Origin: Sediminibacillus terrae
GTDB lineage: Bacteria > Bacillota > Bacilli > Bacillales > Amphibacillaceae
DNA: 64,000 nucleotides
Reading direction: 5' to 3'
NCBI RefSeq assembly: GCF_009602435.1
Contig: NZ_VZDQ01000002.1
Location: 44,420-108,419, forward strand
Below, piece by piece: positions 35,020 through 44,034 of this stretch; the stretch's first letter is position 1; every line of letters begins with the position of its first letter. The notes beneath the pieces are model-generated. The model was given only the letters and a program-made list of their open reading frames with translations. It had not been told where the DNA came from and ran no database searches. The position numbers were made by a program, and so were the translations under genes.

Positions 35020-37137
35020 TTAATCTTCTACTTCTTCTTTTCCTTCCTTGCTCTGTTTCAATTCTTTGTTCACACCGTCTTTATCACGGTTTTCTTTCAA
35101 TTCAAAGTATTTCTTGATGATCCTCGTTCCGATTTTATGGTTGATATCATACTGACCGTTCCCTGTTCCGTTGTTCGGCACGATGATGGCAAAGGCCACT
35201 TCCGGTTCATCATATGGAGCATATCCGACAAGACTGAGGTTTTCCGTATCAGCTAGCTTTTTGCCATCCTTGTATACTTCGTTTTCCGCTGTACCCGTTT
35301 TGGCCGCGACTTTATACTCACTCAGGCTTCCCCATCCATGTCCTTCCGCTGTTCCTTGGGTAATAACCCTGCGGAAACCTTCATGGACACGATCCAAGTA
35401 TTTATCATCCATTTCGATTTTGTTTAAGACATCCGTATTAAAGCTTTCGACGACAGAACCAAGCTCATCTCGATCAGGCTTAGGGGATCTTATCTCGCTG
35501 ACCAAACGTGGTCGTATGCGGTAGCCATCGTTGGCCAATGTAGAGACATATTGGGCCAACTGCATCGTTGTATAGGTGTCATACTGACCGATGGCAAAGT
35601 CAAGCAAGTTACCGCCTTGAGGGTCGGGACCTACATAACCTGTCGCTTCATAAGGATAATCGATTCCCGTTTCGACACCGAGACCGAATTGCTTGAAATA
35701 GTTCCGCATCGTCGTAAAGGATTGGGGATCAAAGTTCATCGACTTCATGCCATAGTGGTAATTGAATTCTCCCGCCATGCGCATGGCAATATGGAACATG
35801 TACACGTTGGATGATTCTTGTAAAGCCTGGATATCAGTGACAGGTCCTAAATCTTTATAGGATGATTTTTCCAACTGGCCTATTTTAATCGTTCTATCAT
35901 TAAACACTGTTCCCGGATTGATTACTCCGGCATCCAAACCTGACAACACGGTCGCACCTTTCACAGCGGAACCAGGACGATGTGCATCGTAAAGCGTCCG
36001 GTAGGATTGGTTGCGGTATTCCTTTTCCTCTCTGTCATAGTGTTGCCCAGACATGGTCAACACTTCACCCGTTTGCGGATCCATCATGACGACCAACGCA
36101 TCAGACATGTATTGGTTTTTGGATGGATGCATTTCAATCGCGGTTTTCAGTTCTTCCCGGACAATTTTATCAACAGCCTGCTGTAGCTCCATATCGATAG
36201 TCAGCATCAAATCATTCCCGCGCTGTCCTTCGGTGACCACTTCTGTATTGACTACCTTGCCACTGCTGTCGGTGATATACTCGACCTTTTCTTTGGTCCC
36301 CTTGAGCTCGGCTTCGTACTGTTCTTCCAGCCCGCTGATACCGACACGGTCGTTCGGGCTATACCCTCTGCTTAAGTAGTACTGTTCATTTTCTTTCGGT
36401 ATGCCGCGTTCCGTGCTCGATACACTTCCGATAATGTCAGAGAAAGTGCCTTCTACAGCAGAAATACGTTTCCAGTCAATCGTTGCGTCGATTCCTTCCA
36501 ATTCACCTAAATGCTCGGAGACCTTTGCATACTCCTCTTCTGTGACTCCTTCATTTTTAACAATGTGAGGAGATAGCTCTGAAGCTGCGTCCAATTCTTT
36601 TTTAATCGCGATCACTTCGAGCAAGTCATCGTTCCACTCGATTTCTGCCAGCTCTTCTTCCGTGATTCGTTCCAGCATCGTATTGTATTGATCGCCGTTA
36701 TCCAACTCTTCCTTTTCTTCATCTGTAAGCTTCTCTAGAGCATCTTCTTCATTTAAGAGATACCAGTACTCCTGTTTATCCCGTTCACTGACTTTTTCTT
36801 CAGCATCTTCTATGTCGATATAACCAGCAAGTTTCTTCGCCAAATCGAGGCGATCTTCTGCTTTCGCTCCATTTTTAGGAGCCGTATAGGTGATCGAACG
36901 TACCGGTTCATTATCCAATACCAGGCGCCCGTAACGGTCAAACATCTTTCCCCGGGGTACCGGTATTTCTGAAATCGTGTTCTCCGTTCGGTTGATTTCA
37001 TCCTGCGCTTCCTCGCCGTTCAAGATTTGCACAACACCCAGCTGCAAAATCAAGCCGGAAAACAGCAAAAAGACAAACAAAAACAATATATTTAAACGAA
37101 AGGGAAGTTGTGCTCTTTTTTTCTTCTTCTTTCCCAT
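35020..37137 (-). CDS. pbpA: Class B penicillin-binding protein (PBP2-type transpeptidase)
   Basis: 705 residues: short basic cytoplasmic tail (GKKKKKRAQLP), one membrane anchor (about 14-37), a long acidic dimerisation/pedestal domain and the transpeptidase domain with SAVK near 391, SSN near 441 and KTGTAE near 611. Crosslinks peptidoglycan outside the membrane, by analogy with PBP2a for rod elongation. The RGKMFDRYGRLV segment is typical. The tail is rich in K and E. Neighbours yqgE and pst match the B. subtilis pbpA locus. GGGGGAGC lies before the ATG. Confidence 0.92.
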   Translation of the reverse strand: MGKKKKKRAQLPFRLNILFLFVFLLFSGLILQLGVVQILNGEEAQDEINRTENTISEIPVPRGKMFDRYGRLVLDNEPVRSITYTAPKNGAKAEDRLDLAKKLAGYIDIEDAEEKVSERDKQEYWYLLNEEDALEKLTDEEKEELDNGDQYNTMLERITEEELAEIEWNDDLLEVIAIKKELDAASELSPHIVKNEGVTEEEYAKVSEHLGELEGIDATIDWKRISAVEGTFSDIIGSVSSTERGIPKENEQYYLSRGYSPNDRVGISGLEEQYEAELKGTKEKVEYITDSSGKVVNTEVVTEGQRGNDLMLTIDMELQQAVDKIVREELKTAIEMHPSKNQYMSDALVVMMDPQTGEVLTMSGQHYDREEKEYRNQSYRTLYDAHRPGSAVKGATVLSGLDAGVINPGTVFNDRTIKIGQLEKSSYKDLGPVTDIQALQESSNVYMFHIAMRMAGEFNYHYGMKSMNFDPQSFTTMRNYFKQFGLGVETGIDYPYEATGYVGPDPQGGNLLDFAIGQYDTYTTMQLAQYVSTLANDGYRIRPRLVSEIRSPKPDRDELGSVVESFNTDVLNKIEMDDKYLDRVHEGFRRVITQGTAEGHGWGSLSEYKVAAKTGTAENEVYKDGKKLADTENLSLVGYAPYDEPEVAFAIIVPNNGTGNGQYDINHKIGTRIIKKYFELKENRDKDGVNKELKQSKEGKEEVED

Positions 37138-37206
37138 ATCGCTCCCCCTTTATAAATTCACATTACTGCTAGTATAACATCTTTCGGGGGAGCAGACTAT
37201 TATTTA

Positions 37207-38481
37207 TCAACGATTTTCCTCTTCCGCCAATTCTTTGGAAATGGCTGGTTTTTCCCGTGGTTCTGTGACCTTCAAATCGATGTTCTTCAAAAAGAAATAG
37301 ATGATGAACGGACCTACTCCGACTCCTACCAACAAATAAGGAATCGCAGTTTCCGCCTCAAAAAGACTGACCGCTGCCAAAAATAAAAGGATCGATGTAA
37401 TTCTGCCAAAATTGAGAAACAACTCTCTTACGACAATATACTCTATCCGCATCTCACCGGCCCGCCAAGCTTTACCGATGACATCATATGTCATCGAGGC
37501 ATACGGGACGAACAATATTGGGTAGGAAAAACCGATAATCCCGGCGTATATGAGCAATGTCGTATAATCCAAATGAATGAGGATCAGGAATACGGACAGG
37601 CAAAGAGACAACCCTCCAATAAAAATCGCTCCCTTTCGCATTCGCGGTTTGATTAAACGGGTAGCCGCATAGTAAAACAAAAAAGAGAATCCAGAGAAAA
37701 TTAAATTGAACGTGCCCAATGCCAATTCGCTGTTTGTTGTGATAAATACCCATACTGAAATGACAAAGACGAAGATACCTTCCCGCAGCCCTTGAAAGGA
37801 ATGGGCATAAAGCACCCTTTTCCAATCTTTATTTTGCTTCCGTTCTTGGAAGATCTGTACAAACCGGAAAACTCCCTTTGCAGAACGACGCTTTAGAAAA
37901 AAAGTACAGACAACCGCCAGTACAAAAAGAGAGAATGAGATGGCGAATATAACGGTATAGCCTTGAAAAGACGCCATCCTGGATATGATATAACCAGCGA
38001 GTATCGGACCGATCATTCCACCAAATGATTGCAGCAGTCCTTGAAATCCATTGAAAAAATCCCTTGTTTCTGGTTCGGTTACTTCAAAGGTCAGGACATT
38101 GAAAGCCAGCCAGTAAAAACCGTAACCAATCCCGAGCAATCCGCCCAATAACATGTTATACTTGGCAGCTTGTTCACCGACCAACAAGACGGTCATAAAG
38201 AATAGGGAGAGAAATAACACGCCAAGGCGTAACACAATCACCCGGTCGACTTTCTTTGCCCAGCGCCCTGCCAGGATGAATGTAAGGGGCTGTAAAATAT
38301 ATATAGCTAAATTGTAGAGGGCGATTGCCATATAATCACCCGATTGCTTCCAAAGATAAATGTTCACAAAGGTATTCGACAAAAAAATCCCCAATGAATA
38401 TAGTCCGCCTATTGTCAGCAGCAATTTTAAATCCTTGTCTATTTCTATATCACCTAATAGTAAATGTAACGATTTTTTCAT
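37207..38481 (-). CDS. yqgE: Major facilitator superfamily transporter YqgE
   Basis: 424 residues with about 11-12 membrane segments. The start LHLLLGDIEIDKDLKLLLTIGGLYSLGIFLS and the segment GRWAKKVDRVIVLRLG near residue 75 are typical of YqgE-type MFS proteins. Substrate unknown. It lies upstream of pbpA with 69 bases between them, as in B. subtilis, and may share its transcript. Confidence 0.85.
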   Translation of the reverse strand: MKKSLHLLLGDIEIDKDLKLLLTIGGLYSLGIFLSNTFVNIYLWKQSGDYMAIALYNLAIYILQPLTFILAGRWAKKVDRVIVLRLGVLFLSLFFMTVLLVGEQAAKYNMLLGGLLGIGYGFYWLAFNVLTFEVTEPETRDFFNGFQGLLQSFGGMIGPILAGYIISRMASFQGYTVIFAISFSLFVLAVVCTFFLKRRSAKGVFRFVQIFQERKQNKDWKRVLYAHSFQGLREGIFVFVISVWVFITTNSELALGTFNLIFSGFSFLFYYAATRLIKPRMRKGAIFIGGLSLCLSVFLILIHLDYTTLLIYAGIIGFSYPILFVPYASMTYDVIGKAWRAGEMRIEYIVVRELFLNFGRITSILLFLAAVSLFEAETAIPYLLVGVGVGPFIIYFFLKNIDLKVTEPREKPAISKELAEEENR

Positions 38482-38667
38482 GATTCCCGTCTCCTTTACT
38501 GTTAAACTTAGTGTTTTCTAAAGGAACGGAGTTATACAAAAGACGGAGAATTGAAATATTCCATGCAAAAAGAAAAAGTCATCCCTTATTTGCAGCTGAT
38601 AAGTTTAAAACCACGAGGAAAGGTGTGAGGAAGGCGAGTGTGCAAATATGAATTTTTCCATCCATTA

Positions 38668-38707
38668 AAAAAGGACTTGACGAGTATGACTCATCAAGTC
38701 CTTTTGC
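38668..38707 (-). terminator. Terminator of sodA
   Basis: GGACTTGATGAG / CTCGTCAAGTCC hairpin with flanking T-run on the minus strand. Confidence 0.88.
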
Positions 38708-38720
38708 TTAGAAGCTTCTA

Positions 38721-39332
38721 TTATTTAGCTGCTTCGTAACGCTTGGCAACTTCATCCCAGTTTACAACGTTCCAGAAAGCAGAAACGTATTCTGGACGTT
38801 TGTTTTGGTACTTAAGGTAGTAAGCATGCTCCCAAACATCCAAGCCAAGGATAGGCGTTTTTCCTTCCATGATCGGGGAGTCCTGGTTCAGCGTGCTGGT
38901 GATTTCCAGTTCGCCATTATTGACAACCAGCCAAGCCCATCCAGAACCAAAACGGCCTGTTGCAGCATTGCCGAATTCTTCTTTGAATTTGTCGAAGCTG
39001 CCGAATTTAGAATTGATTTTATCAGCTAACTCACCGGATGGTTCGCCGCCGCCATTAGGAGAAAGTACTGTCCAGAATAGTGAATGGTTGGCATGACCTC
39101 CGCCATTGTTGCGTACTGCCGTACGAACTTCAGCAGGAACACTGTCGATATCTGAAAGCAAGTCTTCGAGTGATTTGTTTTCCAAATCACTGTTTCCTTC
39201 CACCGCACCATTTAATTTCGTAACATAAGTGTTATGGTGTTTTGTGTGGTGGATGTTCATTGTTTCCTTATCGATATGCGGTTCTAATGCATCGTATGCA
39301 TAAGGTAGCTCTGGTAGTTCAAATTTAGCCAT
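38721..39332 (-). CDS. sodA: Manganese superoxide dismutase
   Basis: Dismutates superoxide in the cytoplasm. 203 residues: metal ligands His in [12 protein letters not shown] near 27, His in NHSLFWTVL near 82 and Asp/His in [16 protein letters not shown] near 165-169. The segment GSGWAWLVV and the residue pattern fit the Mn form. AGGAGGAATT precedes the ATG, and a clear promoter lies at 39402-39430. Confidence 0.96.
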   Translation of the reverse strand: MAKFELPELPYAYDALEPHIDKETMNIHHTKHHNTYVTKLNGAVEGNSDLENKSLEDLLSDIDSVPAEVRTAVRNNGGGHANHSLFWTVLSPNGGGEPSGELADKINSKFGSFDKFKEEFGNAATGRFGSGWAWLVVNNGELEITSTLNQDSPIMEGKTPILGLDVWEHAYYLKYQNKRPEYVSAFWNVVNWDEVAKRYEAAK

Positions 39333-39401
39333 TGTTAATTCCTCCTTTGAATGATATGTAGCCGGAAAAAGATGAAACTAATCATCTTTCCTTCAAAACC
39401 C

Positions 39402-39430
39402 AGATTATCAAAGCGTGTTTTTTCTTGCAA
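39402..39430 (-). promoter_or_regulatory. SigA-type promoter of sodA
   Basis: Minus strand: TTGCAA (39430-39425), 17-bp spacer, TAATCT (39407-39402), about 70 bp ahead of the sodA start. Confidence 0.7.
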
Positions 39431-39559
39431 CTTTTATGCCTTTAAAAATAGAAACTTTTCCCTTTTATCTGAAAGAAAGGAAAAACCTTTTACTTATCGA
39501 CCTTTCGTTGAATTAACCGAGAAAATTCATCCCGCGACCGGGAACACCCTACTTATTAT

Positions 39560-39830
39560 GGTTCTCTGTCAAATGTGGTGGTGTGATTTATCACTCCACC
39601 CTCTCTTTATCGAAAGGCTCACTCCAAGAAATGGCCATTTGTTTCAGGACGCAGAGCGCTTTCCACGAACGAACGCCCGAGCCTCCTCGAAAAGCCCGCT
39701 GTGAGGTCCCTGTCGCCCGTTGTTCCGCAGAAGTCTCAGGATATCGTTTAGTTCCTCTGCTACGCTTTTTCTCTCTAAAAGCCTTTTTTAACCGCTTGCC
39801 GCCATAAAATTTTATTTGGACAATAAAAAA
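39560..39830 (+). mobile_element. ISL3-like element remnant, one-ended copy 4
   Basis: Left end ggttctctgtcaaatgtggt followed by ccaccctctctttatcgaaaggctc as in the other copies, with the palindromic repeat nested at 39650-39735. No matching right end is visible before the tRNA cluster, so it is truncated. Confidence 0.55.
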
Positions 39831-39888
39831 AAGACAAGCTGCAGAATGCTTGTCCCTACTGTTTTTGATTTATATTCATAAAGTAAAA

Positions 39889-39964
<76 letters not shown>

Positions 39965-40198
39965 ATAAATAGCAAATAAATATGTTTTTTTCTCGCCCTG
40001 TTTTCTTGCTTCGTAGTATCCCTATGAAGTTTTGTGCTCGTCACGTTAATGGTTTATTCGGTGAATCTGCGTTCCTCGCAAACCTGCACATGGGAGTCAG
40101 TTCAGAGAAGCTGGCGGCTCTCTACCGACTGATCTACCGAGCCTTTTGTGTATTCCGGTACTTGCCTTTTCAAAGTTCCAGAAGAAATTTTATGTAAA
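39965..40198 (-). other. Spacer with a tRNA-Phe 5' half fragment
   Basis: Positions 40117-40143 (minus strand) repeat the first 27 bases or so of tRNA-Phe with one change in the D-stem: GGCTCGGTAGATCAGTCGGT. The anticodon and 3' half do not follow, so it is a fragment, not a gene. The rest of the 234-bp spacer is unlike other tRNA spacers of this cluster, which are 8-15 bases. Confidence 0.7.
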
Positions 40199-40291
40199 TG
40201 GAGGAGGATGAGGGATTCGAACCCCCGCGGGCGATGAAGCCCCTGGCGGTTTTCAAGACCGCTCCCTTCAGCCAGACTTGGGTAATCCTCC
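40199..40291 (-). tRNA. tRNA-Ser (anticodon TGA)
   Basis: Long variable arm; complement begins GGAGGATTACCCAAGTCTGG; anticodon in GGTCTTGAAAACC; T-arm GGGGGTTCGAATCCCTC; acceptor ATCCTCC, then T, then CCA. The discriminator base is T where Ser tRNAs normally have G. Confidence 0.93.
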
Positions 40292-40300
40292 TCGAGTTAT

Positions 40301-40377
40301 TGGTGGACCCTGCAGGACTCGAACCTGCGACCGATCGGTTATGAGCCGATAGCTCTAACCAGCTGAGCTAAGGGTCC
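40301..40377 (-). tRNA. tRNA-Ile (anticodon CAT, lysidine type)
   Basis: Complement begins GGACCCTTAGCTCAGCTGG; anticodon loop CTCATAA; ends GGGTCC-A-CCA. The body resembles Bacillus tRNA-Ile2, read as AUA after lysidine modification by TilS, instead of elongator or initiator Met. The anticodon alone cannot separate these. Confidence 0.8.
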
Positions 40378-40388
40378 TAGTAAATATA

Positions 40389-40465
40389 TGGGGCGACCGG
40401 TGGGAATCGAACCCACGAATGCCGGAGCCACAATCCGGTGCGTTAACCACTTCGCCACGACCGCC
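40389..40465 (-). tRNA. tRNA-His (anticodon GTG)
   Basis: Complement begins GGCGGTCGTGGCGAAGTGG; anticodon loop TTGTGGC; ends TCGCCCCA with encoded CCA. Confidence 0.96.
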
Positions 40466-40474
40466 ATATTAAGT

Positions 40475-40551
40475 TGGTAGCGGCGGAGGGGATCGAACCC
40501 CCGACCTCACGGGTATGAACCGTACGCTCTAGCCAGCTGAGCTACACCGCC
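40475..40551 (-). tRNA. Elongator tRNA-Met (anticodon CAT)
   Basis: Complement begins GGCGGTGTAGCTCAGCTGG; anticodon loop TTCATAC; T-arm GGGGGTTCGATCCCC; ends CGCCGCTACCA. Matches the Bacillus elongator Met pattern. Confidence 0.93.
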
Positions 40552-40554
40552 ATA

Positions 40555-40629
40555 TGGCTCCACAGGTAGGATTCGAACCTACGACCGATCGGTTAACAGC
40601 CGATTGCTCTACCACTGAGCTACTGTGGA
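40555..40629 (-). tRNA. tRNA-Asn (anticodon GTT)
   Basis: Complement begins TCCACAGTAGCTCAGTGG; anticodon loop CTGTTAA; T-arm GTAGGTTCGAATCCTAC; ends CTGTGGAGCCA. First gene of the cluster on the minus strand. Confidence 0.96.
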
Positions 40630-40827
40630 AAGAATCAAATTGCTTTCCTTGCTGTTAATGATCTAACTTGTTGAAGCGACGAAATATAATTTACCATGAA
40701 TATGTAAGACTGTCAACACTTTTTGCAGATGTTTTTAAATCGGCAACAAAAATAATATAGCATGTCCGCTTCTTCCATTCAAGCATTTTTTTAAACTTTT
40801 TTAGATCGTTCCTGCCTCTTCCTTATT

Positions 40828-40863
40828 TAAAAAGGGTGCCAAACTGCTTTGGCACCCTTTTTG
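40828..40863. terminator. Terminator of the Na/Pi cotransporter gene
   Basis: AAAAAGGGTGCCAAA / TTTGGCACCCTTTTT, a perfect 15-bp stem working in both directions. Confidence 0.92.
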
Positions 40864-40865
40864 CA

Positions 40866-42491
40866 TCATTCCCCTAACACTTCTTCCGCTATGTTGACCG
40901 CATGGTCGCCGATCCTTTCCAGATTGCTGATGATATCGACAAAAACGATACCGGCTGGGCCGGAACATGAACCCTCGTTCATACGGATAATATGCTTTTT
41001 CCTATAAGCTCGCTCCATTTGGTCGATTTGATCTTCTTTTTGGACAACCGCCAATGCTTCTTCCCTGTCCATCTCTCCAAGAGCCTTGATCGCTTGTTTT
41101 ACAGTGATTAACGTAAGATCGAACATATCGTTCAAATCCTGTTGTGCCTGTTCCGTGATAACGACTTTGTTGGAAATCTTATAATCGACCAATTCGACTA
41201 TATTTTCGAAGTGATCGCCGATTCTTTCAATGTCACGAACCGAGTCCATTAAAGCAGAGTGCTTCGTACTGTCTGCTTCTGAAAAAGACGTACCCGATAA
41301 ACTGACAAGGTACTCAGTGATTTCCTTGTCAAGATTATTCAGCGCCCCTTCTACCTGGAGGGCCATGTCTGCGTGCTTTTGGCTATGATTGTTTAAATAC
41401 TTGCTTGATTCCTCTAATCCTTTGTGAGCATATTCACCCATACGGATAACTTCTTCTTTTGCTTGATCAAGAGCAACTGAAGGCGACTGCTGGATAAAAA
41501 TCGGATCCAAGTGCTTCGGTTTGTATTCGATCACTGTATCCTCGCCAGGTATCAGTTTTGTCACGATAAAGGCCAATGCCCCGATGAACGGAAATTGGAG
41601 GATCGTATTCGCCACGTTGAAACTGCCGTGAGCAAAAGCAATCGTCATTTCCGGATTGAGATTGAAAGCATCCTGCAAATAAGTAACATATTTCGTGTAT
41701 AAAGGCAACAAAATCAAAAAGATTGTCGTTCCTACCACGTTGAAGATAACGTGGGTGAATGCAGCACGTTTTGCTGCAATGGTCGCTCCGATCGAAGCAA
41801 GAATCGCAGTGATCGTCGTCCCGATATTATCCCCGAACAATACCGGCAACGCTGCTTGGATATCGATGGCACCCTGTTCGAACAAACCTTGCAGGATACC
41901 GATCGTTGCACTGGAGCTTTGCACGATAAAGGTAAACAACGTTCCAACAACTACACCGAGAATCGGATTGGAACTCATGTTCAAGGTCAAATCATGGAAA
42001 GCTTGTACATCACGAAGTGGAGACATTCCGCTGCTCATCAATTCTAAACCGTAGAACAGGGACCCAAATCCAAAAATCGTCTGCCCCAGGTAAGTCACTT
42101 TATTATTTTTAAAGAAAAAGAGCATAAATGCACCGACAGCCATAATGGGCAGAGCGTACTCTCCCAAATCGATACCGATGATGAAGGCAGTCACCGTCGT
42201 ACCGATATTGGCACCCATGATGACCCCGATTGATTGCCGGAGCGTCATAAAACCGGCATTTACTAGTCCTACTGTCAGTACTGTTGTCCCGGAACTGCTC
42301 TGTATCAAAACAGTAACAATAATACCTGCCAGCACCCCCATAAATGGATTGCTGGTAAACCGGTCTAAAATATCCCTCAATCGGTCACCTGCAGACTTTT
42401 GTAAACCATCTCCCATGAATTTCAATCCGAGCAGGAAGATTCCCAGTCCACCGACAAACTCGAAAATTAAGGATTGCACATTAATATCCAA
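40866..42491 (-). CDS. Na/Pi cotransporter with C-terminal PhoU-like domain
   Basis: 541 residues. Two Na_Pi_cotrans repeats lie in the N-terminal 320 residues, with the inverted-topology QSSS motifs (TVLIQSSSGTTVLTVG near 62 and FIVQSSSATIGILQG near 192). A cytoplasmic PhoU-like helical tail (about 340-541: RDIERIGDHFENIVEL and SNLERIGDHAVNIAEE) follows. It imports phosphate driven by sodium, or exports it in some relatives. The start is uncertain: TTG 42491 has AAGGGATG upstream and gives the family-like start LDINVQSLIFEFVGG; GTG 42509 is also in frame. Monocistronic. Confidence 0.88.
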   Translation of the reverse strand: MDINVQSLIFEFVGGLGIFLLGLKFMGDGLQKSAGDRLRDILDRFTSNPFMGVLAGIIVTVLIQSSSGTTVLTVGLVNAGFMTLRQSIGVIMGANIGTTVTAFIIGIDLGEYALPIMAVGAFMLFFFKNNKVTYLGQTIFGFGSLFYGLELMSSGMSPLRDVQAFHDLTLNMSSNPILGVVVGTLFTFIVQSSSATIGILQGLFEQGAIDIQAALPVLFGDNIGTTITAILASIGATIAAKRAAFTHVIFNVVGTTIFLILLPLYTKYVTYLQDAFNLNPEMTIAFAHGSFNVANTILQFPFIGALAFIVTKLIPGEDTVIEYKPKHLDPIFIQQSPSVALDQAKEEVIRMGEYAHKGLEESSKYLNNHSQKHADMALQVEGALNNLDKEITEYLVSLSGTSFSEADSTKHSALMDSVRDIERIGDHFENIVELVDYKISNKVVITEQAQQDLNDMFDLTLITVKQAIKALGEMDREEALAVVQKEDQIDQMERAYRKKHIIRMNEGSCSGPAGIVFVDIISNLERIGDHAVNIAEEVLGE

Positions 42492-42754
42492 CGTTTCCCA
42501 TCCCTTCACACATGCTGATTAGCTTGAAATGCCTCTCTCATTATTAATGAAAGCAGAAGAGTTTGTAAAGATTTTTCGTTAAAATTTACGTTAAATTTAC
42601 ATTCTTGTACTTCAGACGACTTTTTCTGGGCAAAATCTATGTAAAAGCTGGAATATTCACCACTTTTTACATTAGATTTCCTCTCTATTTGTTATGTACC
42701 CCAATTCAACTACAGCAATCGTAAAGTTGACAGTTACATAACCGACAAAAAAGA

Positions 42755-42794
42755 GTACTTCACCACTCCAAGATGAAATACTCTCCCATAGCCT
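42755..42794 (-). terminator. Terminator of the nfeD-family gene
   Basis: GAGTATTTCA ... TGAAGTACTC with one mismatch, followed on the minus strand by TTTTTT. Confidence 0.72.
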
Positions 42795-42797
42795 TTG

Positions 42798-43430
42798 TTA
42801 TTGTTTGTTTTTTGATACAAGGATTTTTGTTCCGTCTACCTGTACTACTCTAACCTCGGTATCTCTTGCGATCCATTGGCCATTCGTCACTGCGCTGTAG
42901 TCCTCGCCGTCTACCCGGATGGTTCCGACAGGGCGCATATCAGTAACGGTGATCGCCATTTTCCCCACTAGCGAGGCATACGTCTCGTTCATCGAATTAT
43001 ACCCTTTTTCACTTGTCAGTTGATCGACTAAAGCCAACTTCGACCACATTTCTCTGCGCTTGAAAACTTTCAGGAAAAGAAGAGAACAAAAACCGCCAAT
43101 AATCACTCCGATCACCCCATACAATCCTGCCGTCCAATTGGGGGAACTTAATCCAATCGACAAGATCATACATACTGCTCCGATGGTAGCAAGGGTTCCG
43201 TCATTCAGAAATTTACCATCTATAATAATCAGCAACAGTCCGACCAAATAGATAACCATCATCAGTACGAATGCACCTGGCGCCAAAAAAGACAGAAAAT
43301 AGATGGTGATGAAACCTAAACCGATAATCCCGAAAAATCCTCTCGTATTTACCAGCAGTTCTCCAAATAAAAATAACGTACCAAGTCCTGTTATGATAAA
43401 ACTCACCCAGTCTGCTGAAAAAACGTCCAT
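42798..43430 (-). CDS. NfeD family membrane protein
   Basis: 210 residues: four to five membrane helices (residues about 8-125) then a C-terminal OB-fold domain (GKMAITVTDMRPVGTIRVDG ... GTEVRV-like end VRVVQVDGTKILV). NfeD proteins pair with flotillin/SPFH partners in membrane microdomains; no such partner is adjacent here. ATG 43430 follows AAGGGTG by 6 bases; GTG 43439 is an in-frame alternative. Divergent from yqfZ. Confidence 0.82.
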   Translation of the reverse strand: MDVFSADWVSFIITGLGTLFLFGELLVNTRGFFGIIGLGFITIYFLSFLAPGAFVLMMVIYLVGLLLIIIDGKFLNDGTLATIGAVCMILSIGLSSPNWTAGLYGVIGVIIGGFCSLLFLKVFKRREMWSKLALVDQLTSEKGYNSMNETYASLVGKMAITVTDMRPVGTIRVDGEDYSAVTNGQWIARDTEVRVVQVDGTKILVSKNKQ

Positions 43431-43547
43431 TTGTATCACCCTTCCCGCTTTGTATTATTTACGTTCTTCAAAATAATTTTGTTTCAAAAAAAGGGTTTTA
43501 TTTTCTTTGTAGAATGTATATATAAATCAATAGAAGGCGGTGTTGCA

Positions 43548-43919
43548 ATGGGATTCTTCAAAAAAGCGCTTGTCACTCTCTTCATTATATTATTTATTGT
43601 CAGTATTTTTAAAGATTTAACGGTCGGAACGATAAATAGCATCCAGCAGGTAGAAGAGCAGAACGACAACTCGTCAGAAAGTCTCGAGCCTTCTCAGAAT
43701 ACAGCTCAACAAAATGCCACAGACTACCAAGCCCTGGAAGTGGAGGTGCGACCCGGTGATACAGTGCTCAGCATAATAGAAGAAATCAATCGAGCGGAAG
43801 CAGTCCTGTCGATCGACAGCATCATCGCTGACTTCCAAAAGATGAATCCGGGAACAAATCCCCAACAAATTCAGCCTGGAGAAACGTACTTATTTCCTTT
43901 ATATGTAAGCGAAGAATGA
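43548..43919 (+). CDS. yqfZ: LysM-like membrane-anchored protein YqfZ
   Basis: 123 residues: membrane anchor (FFKKALVTLFIILFIVSIF), a Gln/Ser/Asn linker and a LysM-like domain (VEVRPGDTVLSIIEEIN ... IQPGETYLFPLY). LysM domains bind peptidoglycan glycans, so it probably tethers to the wall outside the membrane. ATG 43548 has AAGGCGGTG upstream. It precedes ispG as in B. subtilis, with its own spacing of 115 bases. Confidence 0.78.
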   Translation: MGFFKKALVTLFIILFIVSIFKDLTVGTINSIQQVEEQNDNSSESLEPSQNTAQQNATDYQALEVEVRPGDTVLSIIEEINRAEAVLSIDSIIADFQKMNPGTNPQQIQPGETYLFPLYVSEE

Positions 43920-44034
43920 CTTGTCAGTTTTTTTAAGGTTTGTTACTTCTCAATTCGGCCTTTTCCCCTTATAATAAGCAATGGTACCTAAAATACCATT
44001 CTTGTTCGCGATTAAATAAAGGAGCGATATATTT

